DNA from: Erpetoichthys calabaricus
Taxonomy: Eukaryota > Chordata > Cladistia > Polypteriformes > Polypteridae
NCBI RefSeq assembly: GCF_900747795.2
Contig: NC_041405.2
Coordinates: forward strand, 130,915,446 to 130,979,445
Direction: 5' to 3'
Length of the DNA: 64,000 nucleotides
The notes beneath the pieces were generated by a model that saw nothing but the letters and a program-made list of their open reading frames with translations, searched no databases and was not told the DNA's origin. Both the position numbers and the translations under genes were made by a program. Positions 53,670-64,000 of the stretch are shown here, piece after piece (positions within the stretch are counted from its first letter, which is position 1; the number at the start of each line of letters is the position of its first letter).

Positions 53670-56600
53670 ATGTCTTCGGGCTCTCGGCAGCCTGCCAGCC
53701 TTCGTCAGCTAAAGGAATTTGACAATCTTACCGAGTCCATCAGTGACCTGGTCCACCAGCTGCAGGATATCGATCCCACCCGCCTTTCATTCTCCCCTTT
53801 TCTGGATCTGGACACACAGATCTCATTGGCTCCTGTTTCCGACAGTCCCGAGTCATCCGTGTCTGAACTCAACTCCATCTCTGTGTCAGCACCAGGTTCC
53901 CGTACCTCAATTGAGATCCTGTCAGTCGAGGAGCAGTGTGAACCAGCGACTAGAGAAGACAGCCGAATCAAAGGTGGGTGCATGAGAGATGAAAACCTTG
54001 AATCATTTTAGACTGTCTTTCTTGAAGTAATTAAGATGGTTATTTCCTGTTTATTATAAGAGACGGTTTAATATTTACATTGGCAGAGGGAGAGGTTATA
54101 GGTTACCTTCATGTTGAAAACAAAAGAAGGTTAAAAATGGAATGTTTCAGCTGTGTAGTCCTCATCAAGTGTTCAACTGAAAAGTAAAGAGCAGGTAACC
54201 AAAATAGAAGGGGAAGGAAAGAACAAAGCCGGGGCAAGTGAAAGAAGAAATGGTGAGAGTAGGTGTGAGACACTGCCATTAGTGAAGATGAAGATAGACA
54301 ATAAAACGTTGGTTGGTTTTTAAGACCTGGAGAAATAAGAAATCCCAAACTGGAAATGAGCTTTAGCTTCTCCTGTTTCTCTTTAAAAAGTGTCTTTGAA
54401 GGCCTGTGAAAGAACACTGACAGAGACACCAGTGCAGCTATGATCAAGGGATTCGAAGTCTTCTACAAAGGCTTTGTCAGGTCTTTGATTTTAACAGCTT
54501 GAACAGCTCCCTGAATGATCTGCTAGCCGTTTCCTTGTTTCTTACATGTAGATGGCTGGACGCTTTTTATGAGAAATGCAGTAGACGAGATTTTTAGACT
54601 GGCAAAAGACCCGTTGTTTAATATTGAATTCACCAGAGTGACCAGACACAAGGGCATTGTTGGTGACATATTTGAAAGTGAAACAGTGACTCTTGTTACA
54701 GCTCAGAGTGCCTGGTGGGGAATGTTGCTGTCCTCGGTAAAGTGGGCTGTGGACGAGAGGTTTGTGTCACTTAGGTGGTCGATGGAAGGAGATCAGGAGA
54801 GGGATGAGGACATTTGGTTTCCTCTGGGGAAAGAGAGAGTGTTAGGATGGAATGGGAGGACCAGTGGGATGCGGATTTCTTTTTTGGGGTCCCTCTTAGA
54901 GTTTATGTAATGAGGTCTACTCCTGGCTTGATTAAAGGCCCTGTCTACAACATGAGGTGGGGATCCTCTATCAATGAAAAAAACTTCACATTCTGAGTGC
55001 TTCATTATGGAAGTCAGCCTCATCACTGCAGGGGTGGTGGAGTCTAAGGAACTGTGAAAGAGGTAGGCAGCGTTTAGTATGCCAGGGTGGGAAGGGACTG
55101 TCGAGAAGTTAACTGTGTGATTAAGTTGGCTTGTAACAAAGTCCTGGAAAGCTGATGGAAAGCCTGATAACTAAAAATGGTAAGAGTTGTGGTAGAAACA
55201 TTGACTGGAAACTCGACAGATGGATGGAAGCTTGTAAAATGATTGACAAATCTCTGTAGCTGGCTTTTGGAACAAGAAGCAACACCAGCACAATTGTCAA
55301 TACATCTTCTTTTATAGATGATACATAGCTAGGAAGAAAAATGTCTTCCACTCAGCTGGTGAAGAAGTTGGCATAGCGAGGCCCCATTCTAGTACCCACT
55401 GCAATGCCACTGGCCTGGTGAAATGAGTTGTTATCAAAAGAGAAGGCATTGAGGGTAGGAACCAATTCTGCCAGTCTGATGAGCCTGAACCAGGAGTTGG
55501 TCTGCATACTCCGTCAGATTGGCTCTGATCCTTAGTGTGTTACAGAGAATGAATCTGCAAGACCGAGAGACTGTGTGTGGCATGGTCAGTGAAGGACAGT
55601 GGGTTACTGATCACCACTCCAAGGGTGAGGACTGACTTGTCAGGTGTTTGCGATTTGTGGGCTGAGCTGAACAGAGATGTGGTGCTGATAAGATGGATGA
55701 GTCGGAGGAATATGCAGGTCCATCTTTGCCAGGTTGAGCTGGTTGCAATATCAATAAGACACATGCAAAGAGTCAAGCTGATACCGTGAGGTCATCTGGA
55801 GGGAATAACACCTGGCTGGAATGACTGAGGTAGAGCATCCACGAAGTCTCACCTTTCCAGGGACGACAGAGGGCAGCGCTCATGGGCAGCTGTGGTGTTA
55901 CAGCTTCCCGCGTGGCATGCTGGAAGTTGGAGTTTGGTACAGCCTTGTTGGGTTCTATGGGGGCCACCAGGTGGAGCTGTAGAACCCTACACACCTGGGA
56001 GTGAGTCCAGTTAACCCTGATGAGCCACCTAGAACACTCCTAGGTGTTACATAATAGGAGCCACCGCACTCCATTCGGGGAGCCAGGGTCGGGGCGAAGC
56101 TTGCCATTGGAGGAGTGGAGGTGGAAAGGAGAGGAAAAGAAGGAAGGAGAAGAGATGGTGTATTTGGTGCTTATTGTGCTGTGCTTCTGTGGGGAGTGAG
56201 AGAAAGACGCTTCCCCTCTTGTAAATAAGTGTGTGGCTGTGCTGGAACTTGTGTCTCTGCCTGTCTGTGTCGGGTTGGGGCGGCTGGAGCGTCCCTGGTT
56301 TCCATAAGATCAATACGTACCCAGATCAGCTTGGGCCTTTGACATCCTCCATTTCCTTTCAGCTGTCCTAAGCTCTGTCCACAGACTGTGTAGAGCTTCA
56401 GAAAGCCATGGGCAGGAGGATCTTTCACCTGCAGGCCCAGAGGAGAGAGCGCAGCCAGCATCAAGGCAAGCCACACATTATGTGAGAGGCAGCATGGTGG
56501 TACAGTGGTTAGCACTGCTCCCCCAAGGATCTTGCATTCAGATTCTGCACCTAATCTCTGTCTGTGGGGTCTGACCATTTTTTCTGTGTCTTTGTGTTTT

Positions 56601-59600
56601 TTCTTTTCCCCCAAACTCTCCTCCATTCCAAAAGTCATGTGTGTTAGTTTAAGAGGGAATTCTAAATTGATTATTATTCATTACTTTTCACCCAGCTAAC
56701 AAAATATTTAGATTGTTCCTTTAGTGAAAGTCTTTATAGAAAGTCCTCTGTACCCTCACATGCTAAAGATGAGTTTGTTAGGTTAAGAGGCAAGTCGGAC
56801 TTGACCCTGTTCGAGGGTGGGTGTGTGTCAGTGGGTCTGGCAATGGACTGGTGCTAAGTCTGCCTCACACCCAGTGTTTTAAGGAAAGGTTCAGGACCCC
56901 CCCACCACTATAAATTGGGCTAAGCATTTTGTCATCTCCTCCATAGACACAAGTTGGAGGGAGCAGTCATGGCAACCATGATGAGTAAATCACTGAATAA
57001 AGCAAGCTGTAAACAATGACACTGTGTGGGTAAAGAACGAGGGGCTTCTTCACGAAAAAAAAGTGAAGTTTTTCACATAGTTAATCCCAATGATGAATAG
57101 ATGGGTTCTATGATATTGAAAGGCACTGTAGACAATATGAAATAAGGGAAGTTTGGTTTCCCTATATGAAAATATTATGCACTCCTTCATGGAAGATCTA
57201 GTTCTGCTATCTCTAGTAATTCTACTTTCTAATGGATAAGTGACAGTGTGGAGAAAGGTGCTATATGCAATGCGTGATACCTTACTTTATATGAGAGGGA
57301 TTTATTATGTGAACAAGTTTTTATTGAAAAGAATAAGTACGATACTGAAGGAAACAGGATGTATGAAATTATGAGATAAAATGATCATCCACCCCAACCC
57401 CATGAGGAGCAAAATAAACAAAAAATGGAGAAATGATGAAAGTGGAGTCTGCGAGGCTAATCGGAAAGGAAAGGAGTCCACAGCCAGACCAGAAACGAAA
57501 GGAAGCAAAGAGGATAAGTTCCTGTCATCACTAGCCACAAGGTAGCCTTCCTCCCACAAGCTTGGTGACCAAAAGCCACTCCCTGAAGTTGGAACCAGTT
57601 GCTCCATTAATCCTCATTGCAGAGAGTTCACGAAGAGTTAGGTTATGAAAAGAAGATCTCCAAGAATAAAGAGGGGGGCAGAACAGGGAGATTTCCAATG
57701 AGAGAGCCCAGTGCAAGTTTGGCAGAGCTGGCACCCAGAGAGAACAACTTCTGCTGGATTGAGCTGAGAAAGAGTGTGGAACGATCCAGGAGAGGAAGCA
57801 TATGAGGCAAGAGATAATCTGGACAGAGAGGGAATTCAATACAGAAAGCCAATGGAGAGCAACGGTGGGGCAGTTCCCAAACATGTGGAGGAAGGTTCTG
57901 AGGACATTTAAAGAGCAGAAATGGCTCCCTAAACCCTTACAAGGAGTATGACACAAGCGATGGACAAAATTATATGTGGTATGTTGATGATTCGGGATTC
58001 CTGGAAGACATAGTGATGTTCCATGAAATGGAGGCTCGACATAGAATACCACAGTAAGAAGGGCTTATTGGAGGCTTTGCACAGTGCTGCACATAAAATG
58101 GAAACTGATTTTACATGAGATGAGAAAGAATAGGCAAAGACAAAAAGTGGATGCCAAGGAAGAAGGGAGGAAACCAATACACCTCATGGACTGACCTTAA
58201 GGACTGGCTTCAGTTGAAGATGAAAGACAAAAGAAGAGGAGGAGATGGAGAATCTGGATCTTGGTGCCTGGAATGTCTGGAGTCCTTTAAAGATGTCCAC
58301 CAGAATGTTAATAATATTTTATAGGTGAGGGATTAGCCACGCAATTCGTAACTGATATCCATTATATGCAGAATTCTTCATAACAGACACCTTCATGAAA
58401 GGCTTTATATAAAATCAGTCAGTTCCACATGCTCTTTATACACACCAAGTCAGTACACAACCTTGAGGTGGTCTTTGATGTCCAATGTGTTTACTGTTTC
58501 TTGGTCTTGCAGTTTCACTCTATAAAGCATCTGCAAGATCACACCATGTCTTTATGCAGTACAGTACAAGTCCTGGTCCTGGATTTATTCTTGTCAAGTC
58601 TGGACTTCCGCAACTCTCTGCTCGGTGTGTGTCACCAAGTCACAGCAGATGATTCAAAATGAAGAGACATGTCTGGTGTTCAACCAGCTGAGTTGGGCAC
58701 ATGTCACTCCTCTCTTCAGATCACTGCATTGGCTCATTGTTGTGACTCGTATTAAGCTGAAATCCTTGATGTTTGCCTACAGAGTAGTCAATGGATCAGC
58801 ACCACTGTGTACATAGACAGTGGTGAGGTCCTGTGCTCCTTCTGGACCACTCAAGTCTGCTGATGAGCAGAATCTGGTGATGCCACCACTGCATGCTATC
58901 AAATCTCACTCCAGACTCTTTTCATGTGTAGCTTCAAGCTGGAGGAACAAGCTGCCCACCTCTAATGGAACATCCGACTGCCTTAATGTGTTGAAGACCC
59001 CCTTGTTTGTTGAAGTTCAGCTGATTCTAACTGTTAGGTTTTTATAATCTAAGAATTGTAACTCCTTGGTATTTCTGTTCTGAGCTTTTCACTTATAATA
59101 ATGAAGTTTGTACCCTTGCCCCGTAACACTTATTTTCAAACAGCCCCCCAGATTGATGTTAACTCGATTATGTTGATCTCCTTTGTAACTCCCTTAAGAT
59201 AAAAACATCTGCTTTCCAAATTAATGTAAATGTAAATTATTTCACAGTTCTGTCCTAACTGTTTTTTTTGTTTTTTAATTTAATTATAGATGGGCAGAAT
59301 TTGGAACCCAGTATTTCAGAAGTGTCACTGAAAGTTGCAATGGAGGCGGAAGAGGAGGAGGAAGAAGAAGAGGAGCAAGAAGAACTAGAGCTTGTAACTT
59401 TGGGTATGATAAGTGAGACGTCTTTTTTGGACGTCAACAAAGACATAGATGGATCGGTTCCTCAAAATATTAACACAAGGGTGGAGCTTCATGAAGAGCT
59501 GGATAGTGAAGAAGCTGAGGAAGAACAGCCATTTTTGGGCAATAACTCATGGCCCAGTTCCCCATCTCCAGAAGATACGGATAGGGGGTGCAGGAAATGC

Positions 59601-61774
59601 TGCCCGGGTGTCCGTCTCAGACTTCTCATGTCCAGCTTCGCTGCGCTCCTCCTCACACCTTGCATTTTATACGGGACTTATATGTACCTACCCTTTGACC
59701 CACCAGTCTGCAGGGACTTGACCGAACGCATTGTCTATGCCATCCAGTGCTGCGTGGTGTTGACTTTGCCAGTCATTCTAGGTGAGTTTTGCCCTTTCTA
59801 TTTAAATAAAATTGCAGGACATTAAGGACAAGATAAACGAGCCAAGTATAATACCTAAAGAAAAATAATCTGGGGGGAAAAGAATGGAAAGCAGATGTGA
59901 AACCAATTTTGTCACTGAGGTCCCATTTAGTAGATTGGATGTGTAGTCACACCAGGCTTTGAAGTCCTATTAATTAAAGGGTAAGGGAAATGGCTGAGGG
60001 CTTTGTCTCACAAAGCTTTGGCGCAGATGTATGGAATTATGCGTAGGAACTGTGAGACCTGATATGGTACCCTGTGATGTGCCCCTGCAGCTTCATTTCC
60101 TCAGGAATTTGCTTTTGAGACTTCGGTTAGTCCCCTTGTGCAGAGGTCATGGTCGATTGATCATGTAGGATCTGAGAGAGTCAGAGATGCCATCTTCATT
60201 ATGTATGGGCCGTGTTGAACAAGATCTCCTCTTCTTATGGTGCTTGTGAACATCTTAAAGTAAAGAGGGCTGCACTGTGTGTAAAGGAATAAACTCTTCA
60301 GTCCTATTCTGATGACTGAAGAGAAGGTGATGCAGTAGGAGTGGATGTGGACCATCAAACAATTTTCATTATTTTACATAACACCTTTCACATGAAACAT
60401 CAAACAATCAGGGCAAAGAAATACAGTAAGCAACAAGGTGGCAGTGCCCAGTTTGAGAAGATGAAACCTGATGAACTCCGTAAAATCAGGGTGCAACTGG
60501 GCGGTGTATAGAGGATACTGCTGCAGGTACAGAACTTTGGAGGTCCAGGAAAAAGGCTTAAATATGCTGGGTTCAAGAGAGTTTCCCACTCTGTTCCTCA
60601 GCTGCTCCCAACTGTGTGCTTTAGCCTGCTGGAGAGCTGCATATAGCTGGGGTTGTGGGGGGCCTCAAGGTAACTTGACACCATAGTCTTCAAAGACGTG
60701 AGGTCAAGAGGCGCCTTGTCTCTTAGCAACCTGTCTGGCAGTTTGCCAACAGGAAGCTGGACTGGGGTGTGCTTCCTTCTGAGCTGGAGGTCAGGATACT
60801 AGAAATGTGTGAGAGGTGTTGAGTGGGCAGCGGGATGTCTATAGGTGGCTCCTGGGAGGCTTTGTGGTGGATTTCTTTCTCTTTCTCTTTCGTTTTCTTT
60901 TTTCTTTTCATTTTTTAAGTTCTTCTGTAGCTTTGATGGAGCAAACTATATCTAGCAAGGGCAAGTGGGGTCTCTGTTTTGTGAGATGGGTGCTGGACTA
61001 AACCTGACTTGTTTATCACTGGGATATTTTTCCTAGGAAATTAGTTCTCAAGTTCAGTCACTATGGCTGCAGGTTTTGGTTGCAACCAACTTCTGCTTTT
61101 AATTGGACTCTAACCTTTAATTAAGCAAGCTGTTATTTCCTGTTTTCTATGTTTAGTGCCAATACATACTGTATATTACAGTACAAAAATGAGTTTTCTA
61201 ATTGCTGTATGTTACATGGAATTAGTATAGTGTTTTTTTTATTGTCATTTTTATCATTTTCATTATTATCAATTTCATTACACTTTCCAGGTGTTCTGCT
61301 AATTTAAATGAGCATGTCAGTGGGTCTAACTGGTACTGGTAACCTTGAGGTGGAAATTTTAATACCTTAGACAGTGCGCCACATTTTCTCCTCTGCATGT
61401 GGTGTAACATCACCTGTGTCTCCCCAGCAGAGTGTGCCTCACGTCATATTTACTGTTCTTCATTTTTTAAATATCTTTATGTTTAGGGTCACCTCAGCTT
61501 AGTTGTTTAATAAGCACGGGGTACAGTTCACTCAAACCCAACTAGACCCTCATTTCTTTTATACAGGCCTTCTCTCCAGTGCTGCCGCCACACTCTGTTC
61601 AGCCACCGCTCAAGATTCTCCAGCTCAAGGTGCCACTCTGCAGCAGGTGTTTGTCTCTTCTTCCTCAGAACATCTTAGCCTTTACGCCCTCAACCTTGTA
61701 GCCCTGGCCACATTCTTGGAGCAGGGGCAGTTACGTGCCATTCCCATCCTGGCAGGGTTGTTTGGGGTCAGCAG
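53670..61774 (+). CDS. Transmembrane protein 79 (mattrin), 3' end outside the window
   Basis: A multi-pass membrane protein of the secretory and lamellar-granule pathway, needed for the epidermal barrier in mammals and reported to restrain Frizzled/Wnt signalling. Coding exons: 53670-53973, 59290-59781, 61567-61774, joined in phases 1, 1 and 2, with standard AG/GT borders. Residues 1-101 are Ser/Pro/Asp-rich. Residues 120-135 are almost pure Glu, and the region to ~180 stays acidic. A Cys cluster (GCRKCCPG, ~201-208) precedes TM1 (~213-234). FAALLLTPCILYGTYMYLPF matches human AALILFPCLLYGAYAFLPF. TM2 is ~248-270 (VVLTLPVIL), then LYALNLVALATFL and LAGLFGVSR, which aligns with human LLTGLFAVSR. 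334 codons are present; about 60-70 more are expected in the missing exon(s). The start follows acceptor TTCCAG by 7 bases. Confidence 0.92.
54085..55786 (-). mobile_element. Penelope-like retroelement remnant
   Basis: In tmem79 intron 1, - strand. Readable parts in order: VALQWVLEWGLAMPTS (from an IAMGTRMGPSYAN-type RT motif) near 55.4 kb, FLDV-type region, SIMKHSECEVFFIDRGSPPH, VVDRAFNQARSRP and IRIPLVLPFHPNT (55026-54793). These are typical of the Penelope/Neptune RT and the linker after it. The GIY-YIG endonuclease is not clearly seen. A hammerhead-like motif lies near the 3' end. It carries many breaks and is old. Confidence 0.7.
54141..54172 (-). ncRNA. Hammerhead-ribozyme-like motif of the Penelope element
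   Basis: The - strand reads CTTGATGAGGACTACACAG then CTGAAACATT. This fits the CTGATGAG ... CGAAAC core of the minimal hammerheads known in Penelope-like elements, with two core changes (TTGATGAG, TGAAAC) that would probably abolish cleavage. Confidence 0.5.
55790..56305 (+). mobile_element. Solo LTR, third copy, diverged
   Basis: Aligns by eye with the copy at 22.1 kb over its central and right parts (GGAGTTTGGTACAGCCTTGT, the rightmost GTGTCGGGTTGGGGCGG). More decayed than the other two copies. The left edge is approximate and no target duplication was found. Confidence 0.55.
56487..56668 (+). mobile_element. Old diverged SINE of the V-SINE-like family
   Basis: The tRNA-like head (GGCAGCATGGTGGTACAGTGG) and parts of the central block (CCAAAAGTCATGTGTGTTAG, TCTAAATTGA) are recognisable. 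No tail or target duplication is visible, so it predates the other copies. Confidence 0.65.
56775..56960 (+). repeat. SINE 3' fragment (tentative)
   Basis: GTTAGGTTAAGAGGC ... CAATGGACTGGTGCTAAG ... CAGGACCCCCCC resembles the 3' half of a common fish SINE with ATGGACTGGCG. Boundaries uncertain. Confidence 0.4.
57311..58320 (-). mobile_element. L1-clade LINE 3' end
   Basis: The - strand reads an HMFGNCPTVALHWLSVLNS segment matching the Cys/His tail motif (HMLWSCPKL-x-YW) of fish L1 elements, followed by a long 3' UTR ending in TTCAATAAAAACTTGTTCACA at 57311. Layout and terminus match fish L1. The frame is open for 173 codons but incomplete, and no RT is present. Confidence 0.55.
58425..59120 (+). 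mobile_element. Old L2-like LINE fragment
   Basis: Pieces HVTPLFRSLHWLIVVTRIKL and SRLFSCVASSWRNKLPTSNG match the L2 C-terminal motifs HITPVLKSLHWLPVSYRI and LWNSLP. Stops and shifts are frequent; RT core and tail are not seen. Confidence 0.6.
59782..61566 (+). other. Intron of tmem79 between coding exons 2 and 3
   Basis: No gene. 60370-60680 may be a retroposon 3' end on the - strand (terminal phrase GTGAAAGGTGTTATGTAAAATAATG resembles L2-type ends), at low confidence. A T-rich pyrimidine tract lies at 60875-60920. Confidence 0.5.
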
Positions 61775-61911
61775 GTAAGTTGGCACTGTTTCCTTTAAGC
61801 ATAGTAACATTATTCTATAAAGTAGAAATAACACAGTGATTCATTTCTGCTTCAAAACAGTTTTAATAATTGTTTGCCTAAGCATATTAACTTATTCTTA
61901 TTTATTTATTG
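61775..61911 (+). other. Start of the last visible tmem79 intron
   Basis: Begins GTAAGT; nothing recognisable before the SINE. Confidence 0.5.
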
Positions 61912-62141
61912 GGCGGCACTGTGGTGCAGACATGTAGGTTAGGTGCATTGATGAACCTAAATTGTCCCTAGTGTGTGCTTGGTCTGTGTGTGTGCCCTAC
62001 GTTGGGCTGGCATCCTGCCCGGGATTTGTTCCTGCGTTGTGCCCTGTGTTGGCTGGGATTGGCTCCAGCAGACCCCCATGTCCCTGTGTTAGGATATAGC
62101 GGGCTGGATAATGACTGACTGACTGACTGACTGACTGACTG
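61912..62141 (+). mobile_element. SINE with an internal deletion and (ACTG)n tail
   Basis: The head GGCGGCACTGTGGTGCAG jumps directly to ACATGTAGGTTAGG, so box B and the centre are missing. The 3' part is intact and ends in (ACTG)n, the same tail type as the copy at 13.2 kb. TTTATTTATTG-like sequences on both sides may be the target duplication. Confidence 0.8.
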
Positions 62142-62833
62142 TTTGTTTATTGAACAGTTTTGCATAACAGAAACAATAACCATCAACCCGCCCAATCTCC
62201 CCTATTCCCTAACCCCAGGGGGTTGCGATAATATTTTGGAAACCAATACATATGGTTTGCACTTCTGTGTTGGAAGACAACATGCTGAATGCACTAGCAA
62301 TTACACCAACAATTAAATATTAAAACACAGAAACATCAAATCCTGGTACCGCCTTTGTGCAATCGGCACTATTGGAGCTCAGGTTGTGCTTACCTTTGTG
62401 ATACACATGAGCCGATTCTGCAGCCTGGAGAGGAGAAGTCATTAATTAGATTGAAAATGTGTATTAGCATGATTAATTTGCACTTATTATTGACAGTTTT
62501 ATTATTTCCAGTATAATATAGGCTTAATGTAGGCCACAGTAGGTAACATACAATTATTTAAACAACAAATATCATGTTTGTGTTGGGGGAAGTGTGAGTG
62601 AGGTATAAGGAATTCCATTCTGTGTCATCTGCTCTTTGCTTGCTCAGAATTGTGAAGTTCCTGCACTGTGCAGTTTCAGATCATATACCCCTCCAAGGGT
62701 GACCAAAAAAGATTGCCAGCAAACGTAATCATTGTTAGGGACAGGGCTGACATTTCGTCTCACACTCAGATCTGTACCTCCACTGCCTGTTATTACAGGT
62801 GGTCTTACATTTGCAGACATCACATTAATAAAG

Positions 62834-62917
<84 letters not shown>

Positions 62918-63300
62918 ACTGTGTGTACCGTCTTGTTCTGGATGTTCCGTTATACTGTGCCATGTAACTTTTTCTTTTTTTTCTTTCTCTCCATGCTGTC
63001 GATGTGTGATAACGGCAAGGATGACCTTGATGTGCTATCTCAGAGCACAGTGCTTGTCTGTCTGCAATGTTAGTGCTACACAAAAATGAAACTCATTCTT
63101 TTGCTTCTATAACTTGTTTTGGTTTTAATTGTTCTCATGTTATTCTCTGTAGTTTGAAGAGCTAGGGTATGCATGAAATGAAGTCTGTCTGTCCATCTGT
63201 CTGTCTCTCTCAGTACGCAGCATTTTATATTCCAACACAGAATGATTCTGTATTATAAGGGATGTGTGAAGATGAACACCATTATCAAGAATCCCCATTG
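62142..63300 (+). other. tmem79 intron sequence with a third (TATC)n array
   Basis: Apart from the microsatellite at 62834-62918 nothing is recognised. No match to the expected final tmem79 exon was found. Confidence 0.5.
62834..62918 (+). repeat. (TATC)n microsatellite, ~85 bp
   Basis: About 21 units preceded by CACATTAATAAAG, the last bases of the same LINE tail as at 24.4 and 32.5 kb. Only the tail is left of the LINE. Confidence 0.95.
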
Positions 63301-63309
63301 AAAATGATT

Positions 63310-63400
63310 ACCGTAAATACCCGCATATAGGACGCATTTTTTTTCTTAAGAAGTAGGCCTAAAAACCCAGGTGTGTCTTATACATGGACCAGCAAGCCCG
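63310..63400. repeat. Dispersed repeat remnant (tentative)
   Basis: ACCGTAAATACCCGCATATAG ... GTCTTATACATGGACC resembles a widespread vertebrate repeat with mirrored CGCATATA-type phrases (GTATAAG/CTTATAC). Class unknown. Confidence 0.3.
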
Positions 63401-63489
63401 CGATTCTCGAAAGAATTTCAAATCCAAGAATGGCAATCACTTTCTGTTCCCTCAGATATTTGGAGGGATGAAATATTATGGAGGGTGGG

Positions 63490-64000
63490 TGCGCCCTGGG
63501 AAAGTTCATTTAATTAAATAAACATACTTGTACTAAAGCGGTTTCTTTTTGGAGCTGTGACTCATCTGGTTCTGGTGTTTCAGAAGTGCGTTGTAGGCGC
63601 CTTCGTTTATTGTTTTTATCCATGCAGTCTCTTTTTTGTTTTTCTATGGCTGTGTCGTCAGCAAGAAGTCGTTTGCTGACGGTGGCGGATTCGCGTGCTG
63701 AAGTGACCATGGCGGCGGATCCGGGCATGGAGGGCTACATTACTAAACGAACGTGGTATATGCGGTGGTGTGGGCGGTCGCATTTGGGCGGCTGTACAAC
63801 CTGGCGTGCACGCTTTAACTCAGGTTTAGTTCACAGGTCGTAGCCACGGTAAAGTTTTCATTTAATTAAATAAACGGGCTTGTGTTTGTATTACTAATCG
63901 TTGAGCTCCTTCCATTTGGAGCCATGACTCCTTTGCCTCTGCTGTGTCATAAGCGCGTTCTGGGCGCCTTCGTTCATTGTGTTTATCCATACGGGCTCGT
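63490..64000 (-). mobile_element. Helitron coil-coding repeats running off the window
   Basis: Two diverged copies of a ~360 bp unit begin near 63500 and 63858 (shared phrase CATTTAATTAAATAAAC). On the - strand each encodes the Arg-rich coil of the local Helitron family (KRRRLQRTSETPEPDESQLQ). Neither Helitron end is inside the window. This is the same coil as at 37.0 kb. Confidence 0.6.

Noticed and set aside
57531-58052. 173-codon - strand frame as a host gene
   Set aside because: It carries the L1 C-terminal HMFGNCP motif and is followed by an L1-type 3' end, so it is LINE sequence.

Overview
The window is vertebrate nuclear DNA from a ray-finned fish. The evidence is split genes with GT/AG introns, a V-SINE-like tRNA-derived SINE family, Tc1/mariner, piggyBac, Helitron, L1, L2, RTE and Penelope elements, and several long (TATC)n microsatellites. 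My best guess is a non-teleost such as a bichir or reedfish, but that rests only on the repeat repertoire. Gene density is low and more than half of the readable sequence is transposable elements of several ages.

Three host loci can be read. (1) About 8.83-13.40 kb, + strand: a broken copy of a multi-copy fish family that I know as SAMD3-like. A Helitron sits inside one exon and a SINE inside the last exon. (2) 28.16-44.35 kb, + strand: an 11-exon gene that assembles by eye into an uninterrupted 357-codon protein with an FCP1/SCP phosphatase domain, closest to the CTDSPL2 subfamily (probably ctdspl3). (3) From about 51.9 kb to beyond the window end, + strand: tmem79 (mattrin), with a probable 5' UTR exon, three coding exons, and the last exon(s) outside the window. 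A possible fourth locus is an orphan terminal exon on the - strand at 50.47-50.65 kb, whose family I do not recognise.

Layout. 0-6.8 kb: an RTE-like tail, an apparently whole Tc1 element with nearly identical inverted repeats, a short Helitron and a SINE. 8.8-13.4 kb: the broken SAMD3-like gene. 13.8-26.5 kb: a nested stack. An old L1-clade LINE is split by an L2 LINE, a SINE, an RTE LINE, a solo LTR and a Helitron, and that Helitron is itself split by another LINE ending in a (TATC)n array. 26.5-28 kb: a Helitron derivative, then the ctdspl3-like promoter. 28-44.5 kb: the ctdspl3-like gene, whose 7.4 kb intron 7 holds a Helitron, a deleted mariner-like element, and a LINE 3' end split by a piggyBac. 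44.5-51.8 kb: intergenic, with a transposon-protein fossil, SINEs and TA/GATA microsatellites. 52-64 kb: tmem79, whose introns hold a Penelope-like remnant with a hammerhead-like motif, an LTR copy, L1 and L2 ends, SINEs and a third (TATC)n array. Helitron-derived repeats run off the right edge.

No prokaryotic-style operon, CRISPR array or RNA gene was found. The most informative signals are precise insertion histories: two Helitrons whose removal restores a reading frame exactly, a young Tc1 copy, and three microsatellites that grow from the same LINE tail.
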